A stretch of 64,000 nucleotides of DNA from Henckelia pumila (taxonomy: Eukaryota; Streptophyta; Magnoliopsida; Lamiales; Gesneriaceae), in NCBI RefSeq assembly GCF_033568475.1, contig NC_133122.1, forward strand, positions 15,876,763 to 15,940,762, given 5' to 3'. Made by a program: the position numbers and the translations under genes. Positions 60,209 to 64,000 of the stretch are shown piece by piece; position 1 is the first letter of the stretch; every line of letters begins with the position of its first letter. Under the pieces are notes generated by a model that saw only the letters and a program-made list of their open reading frames with translations, ran no database searches and was not told where the DNA came from.

Positions 60209-63200
60209 GATCTATTTGTCACTTCCACTTGCCCATTACTTTGAGGGTAAGCCACATATGTGAAAGCTTGCTGAATTTTCATCTCCTTGCACCACGCTTG
60301 AATCTTAGCTCCTTGAAACTCTCTACCATTATCGGATATCAGTCTCCTAGGTACCCCATACCGACACACTATATTCTTCCACAATTTCAACACATCTCCT
60401 TCCGTGATCCTAGCCAAAGGCTCAGCTTCCACCCACTTCGAGAAATAATCAACCGCCACCAATAAAAACTTCTTTTGAGCAGGAGCTACGGGAAAAGGAC
60501 CCACGATATCCATACCCCATTGATCAAAGGGGCAAGAAAAGACAATAGCTTTCATCAGCTCCGCGGGTCGATGTTGCAATCGAGCATGTTGTTGGCAACT
60601 ATCACATGATGTGACCAACTCTTGGGCACTTCCCAGAACGTTAGGCCAACAATATCCCCCCAACAAGACCTTTCTTGCCAAAGCATGAGCTCCCAAGTGA
60701 TTCCCACAACACCCTTCATGTACTTCTCTAAGCACATAATCAGCCTCTTGATAACTTAAACACCGAAGGAGAGGTCCCGCGAATGACCTCCTATATAACA
60801 CTTCCTCAATCAATACATATCTTGAACTCTTTAATTTCAACCTCCGAGCTTCCCTAGGGTCCTCGGGCAGCTTTCCTTCCTTCAAATAATTAATTATAAC
60901 GACCCTCCAATCCTCCTTCGGGAGTTCAGGTATAACCGAGCTCATATGAGGTGCGAGCTCCACCTGAAATACTACATCTCTAGTTTTCCAACTCCCCATA
61001 GAACCAGCCATCTTTTCCAAAGCATCTGCTCTCTCATTTTCCCTTCTAGGTATTTGTTCGAAGACCACCTCTGCAAATTGTTCTTTTGCCTTATCCACCT
61101 CTCGAGCATACTCAATAAGCTTTTCATTTTTCACTTCATATGTCCCTTTCATTTGTTGTGCCACCAATTGTGAATCGGAAAAGACGTGTATTCGTACAGC
61201 TTCCATGTTCCTATCCGCTCGAAGTCCAGCTAAAACGGCTTCGTATTCAGCTTCATTGTTAGATGCCTTGAAATCTAATTTCACTGCCAATTTCACCTCT
61301 TCACCAGTAGGAGAGATCAGCACCACCCCTACTCCACTTCCTTATATAGACGATGAACCATCAACAAATACCTTCCACGGATCCTCATTTTCCAAATGAA
61401 CGATTTCGGTTAAGAAGTCAGCCAAAGTCTGCGCCTTAATAGCAGTTCTTGGCTCATATTGTGTATCATACTCTCCCAACTCAGTAACCCATTTCACCAA
61501 CCATCCTGACACGTCTGGGCGAGTTAAAATCCTTCCTAGAGGGCTGTTTGTAAGCACCACAATAGGATAAGATAGGAAATATGGCCTCAAACGTCTAGCC
61601 GTCATCACCAATGCCAGCACCAACTTCTCCAACCCCGAATACCTCAACTCAGCCCCTTTAAGTGCATGCGACACATAATAAACAGGCTTTTGTGTTGAAC
61701 CTTCTTTTTTGACAAGAACTGAACTCACGGCTGCCTCCGAAGCTGATAGATACACCCATAACCCTTCTCCAGCCACCGGTTTAGCCAACACAGGTAACTC
61801 AGCCAAATATTTCTTCAATTCTCCAAAAGCTTTCTCACAATCCTCACCCCATTCAAACTTCTTGTCTTTCCGTAAAGTGCGGAAGAATGGCAGGCTACGA
61901 TGAGCTGACCGAGAAATGAATCGCGCCAAGGCCGTGATTCTCCCGGTCAATTGTTGGACCTCCTTCGGGCCCCGAGGAGACGTCATATTTTGTATAGCTT
62001 GAACCTTCTCTGGATTAGCCTCAATCCCACGCTCAGTTACCATGTATCCCAAGAATTTTCCACTCTTAACTCCGAACATACACTTTTGAGGGTTCAACTT
62101 CAATCCATAAGACCGTAGGGTGGAAAATGTTTCCACCATGTCATCGACGAGGCCAATTGCATCTTTTTATTTTACCATGATATCATCCACATACACCTCC
62201 ACATTTCTCCCTATTTGCTTGGAAAAAACTTTGTCCATCAAACGCTGGTACGTAGCCCCGGCATTTTTAAGCCCAAAGGGCATGACCACAAAGCAAAAAG
62301 TTCCCTCAGAAGTGATAAAGCTTACCTTATCTTGATCTTCCATAGCTAAAGGGATTTGATGGTACCCTTGGTAAGCATCCATTAGGCATAAGTATTGATG
62401 ACCGGCCGTAGAATCCACCAATTGATCTATTCGAGGCAACGGATAACAATCTTTTGGACATGCCTTATTGAGGTCCCTAAAATCCACACACATCCTCCAT
62501 CTACCCGAGCTCTTGGGCACTAAAACAACATTCGATAGCCAAGTAGGAAATTGCACCTCTCGAATGTGCCCAGCCCTAAGCAATTCTCCTATTTCCTCCT
62601 TTATCACTTTATCCTTGTCGGGTCCGAAATGCCTCTTCTTTTGCTTTACGGGTCGAACTCCGGATAAGAGATTTAACTTATGCTCCATAACCGCTGGTTT
62701 TATACCTCTAAGCTCTTGAACCGACCAAGCGAATACATCAAGGTTAGCCTTCAAGCAAATAATGAGTTTTTCCTTGGCCTCTGTTTCCAAATCAGCAGCA
62801 ATCTTAAGCTTCTCTCCGCTAACCCCCAGTTCCACTACTTCAGGTTCCTCCTCTTCCAGGGTTTGAACCTCTCTCCTAGCCACTGTTAACATAGCCCCAC
62901 CCCTCCGTATCATGCTGACTTCCACCCGTGTCTTTTTTCCTTCTTCGCGCACCACTCCATCATAGCATCGGCGTGCCACTTTCTGATCCCCACGCAACAT
63001 CCCAACCTCTCTTCCTACGGTAAACTTAATCTTTTGATGATATGTAGAAGCCACAGCTCTAAAATCTTTCATAGCTGGTCGACCCAAAATCCCATTATAT
63101 GAGGAAGGAGCATCCACTACCGTGAAGCTCACCATCTTGGTGACCCGTCGAGGGTCATTTCCCATGGATACTGGGAGGAAAATCTGGCCCAACGGTCGAA

Positions 63201-63984
63201 TAGCATGGCCCGTGAATCCATACAAAGGTGTTGAGATGGGCTCCAATTCAAATCCTTCCATTTTCATTTGATCCAACGTCCCCTTGAACAACACATTCAC
63301 TGAACTCCCACTGTCAACAAATATCCTCGCCACATCATAATTTGCGATTGTGAACGTGACCACCAAAGCATCATTATGCGGAGCCACAACACCACGAAGG
63401 TCTTCGGGTCCAAAACTGATTATGGGATCTGGAGGTAAATTCGACTCCTCAGATATTTCAAAGTTCTCCATCCTCCTTCCATGTGCTTTACGCGCCCGTC
63501 CGGAGTCACCATCGGTAGCGCCTCCTGAAATCATATGAATCATACCTCTGGTAGGGTTATTAGCCTCATCCACACTCCTTATTTGGTCAAGCCCTTGAGG
63601 AGGAACTTGACCCTCCATCTGTCTTCTCGGCACCTCCATTCTCGAATTTACCCAAGGGGGGACCCGACCTCGCCGCGGAGGTGATCGAAATTCCTGATTG
63701 CTTCTTGGAGGAGTTCTCTCCCTCCTCGCAGGTGGAAGGATCTTAGAGCATTCATCCACCCTTTGCGAACTTCCTTGCCTTCCTCTTCCTTCATCTACCC
63801 CCATCACCTTGTCCCTATTTGGAGCCAAGGGGACATAAGGTGAAAACTGCCTCTTACCTCGAGCTCGATCATCCTCCTTCTCTCCCACCCCTCGTTTTCT
63901 GCCCCCCTTCTCTGCCCCTTCCACGATACTACCCCCTGGCCTATATTTAGTCCTCCTGTATCTTTGAGCATCCTCCAAATTCAC
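60209..63984 (-). pseudogene. Tat gag-end, protease, RT, RNase H, aRNase H, integrase (5' part)
   Basis: Reading leftward: a basic gag C-terminus (frame enters near the window edge), protease (FVDSGSSVNVLF near 63300), RT (CVDFRDLNKACPKDCYPLPR near 62475, YVDDIMVK near 62185), RNase H, a second archaeal-type RNase H (FKASNNEAEYEA near 61265; SDSQLV), then the integrase finger (about 60730-60590) and core (WGMDIVGPF, SDNGREF) to the insertion site. Frame is kept throughout. Single stops TAA 62167 (after DDIMVK) and TAA 61342 (start of the second RNase H) break it. The rest of integrase is at 43246-43767. Confidence 0.9.
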
Positions 63985-64000
63985 ATACTTCTCCGCTCAT

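Larger units (their letters stand above)
38084..64000 (-). mobile_element. Tat-lineage Ty3/gypsy element, host of two nested insertions
   Basis: In minus sense the order is gag C-terminus (right edge), protease, RT, RNase H, archaeal-type RNase H, integrase, minisatellite, antisense gene, polypurine tract and 3' LTR. The second RNase H (NNEAEYEA..AGL) and the extra antisense ORF mark the Tat lineage. Its 5' LTR and most of gag lie beyond 64000. Its integrase is split by the element at 43768-60208. The duplicated GATCT (43763-43767 and 60209-60213) marks the site, and the integrase frame resumes exactly when one copy of GATCT is removed with the insert. Confidence 0.9.

Overview
The window is nuclear DNA from a flowering plant: intron-rich host genes, an OVATE-family gene, and Ty3/gypsy chromovirus, Tat and Ty1/copia retrotransposons. 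The style of the elements suggests a eudicot, possibly an asterid, but that is a weak guess. At least two thirds of the window is LTR retrotransposon. Only two host genes look intact: a lipid-droplet-associated-hydrolase-like gene (30622-35359) and an OVATE family protein gene (37298-37828).

Left block (1-22458). A Tekay/Del-type chromovirus forms a tandem array LTR-internal-LTR-internal-LTR (LTR3 ends at 16719, period 7349 bp). Both internal regions are full-length gag-pol with many stops. The array sits inside a second, oppositely oriented Tekay-like element (16720-22458, minus strand), which is cut off in RNase H and has an intron-like AT-rich insert between gag and protease. That element in turn lies in an intron of a broken hydrolase gene copy.

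Middle block (22459-38083). Two direct tandem copies of the hydrolase gene locus are present. Copy A (22459 to about 28262) is a pseudogene: exons 9-10 are replaced by foreign DNA (an AT-rich tandem array, GGTCGACC-rich arms and a PP2C gene fragment), exon 11 is frameshifted, and exon 12 has lost the catalytic histidine. Copy B (30622-35359) has twelve coding exons that join to a 309-residue protein. Comparing the copies exposes two clean insertions with empty sites: a SINE-like element in A (27568-27790) and a 588-bp long-TIR Mutator-type MITE in B (35516-36103). The OVATE gene follows.

Right block (38084-64000). This is a three-level nest. The outer element is a Tat-lineage Ty3/gypsy element on the minus strand (3' LTR 38084-38701, running off the right edge), with archaeal-type RNase H, a 20-unit minisatellite and a spliced antisense gene. 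A Tekay-type element (43768-60208, TSD GATCT) interrupts its integrase. A nearly intact Ty1/copia element (45123-54311, TSD ATCAT) is inserted in the primer-binding site of that Tekay element. Reading frame and target-site duplications support both junctions.

No bacterial-type system, CRISPR array or rRNA/tRNA gene was seen. The observations most worth following are the spliced antisense gene in the Tat element, the hairpin or palindrome arrays inside both Tekay LTR families, the gag/protease intron candidate, and the paralogue-calibrated MITE and SINE insertions.
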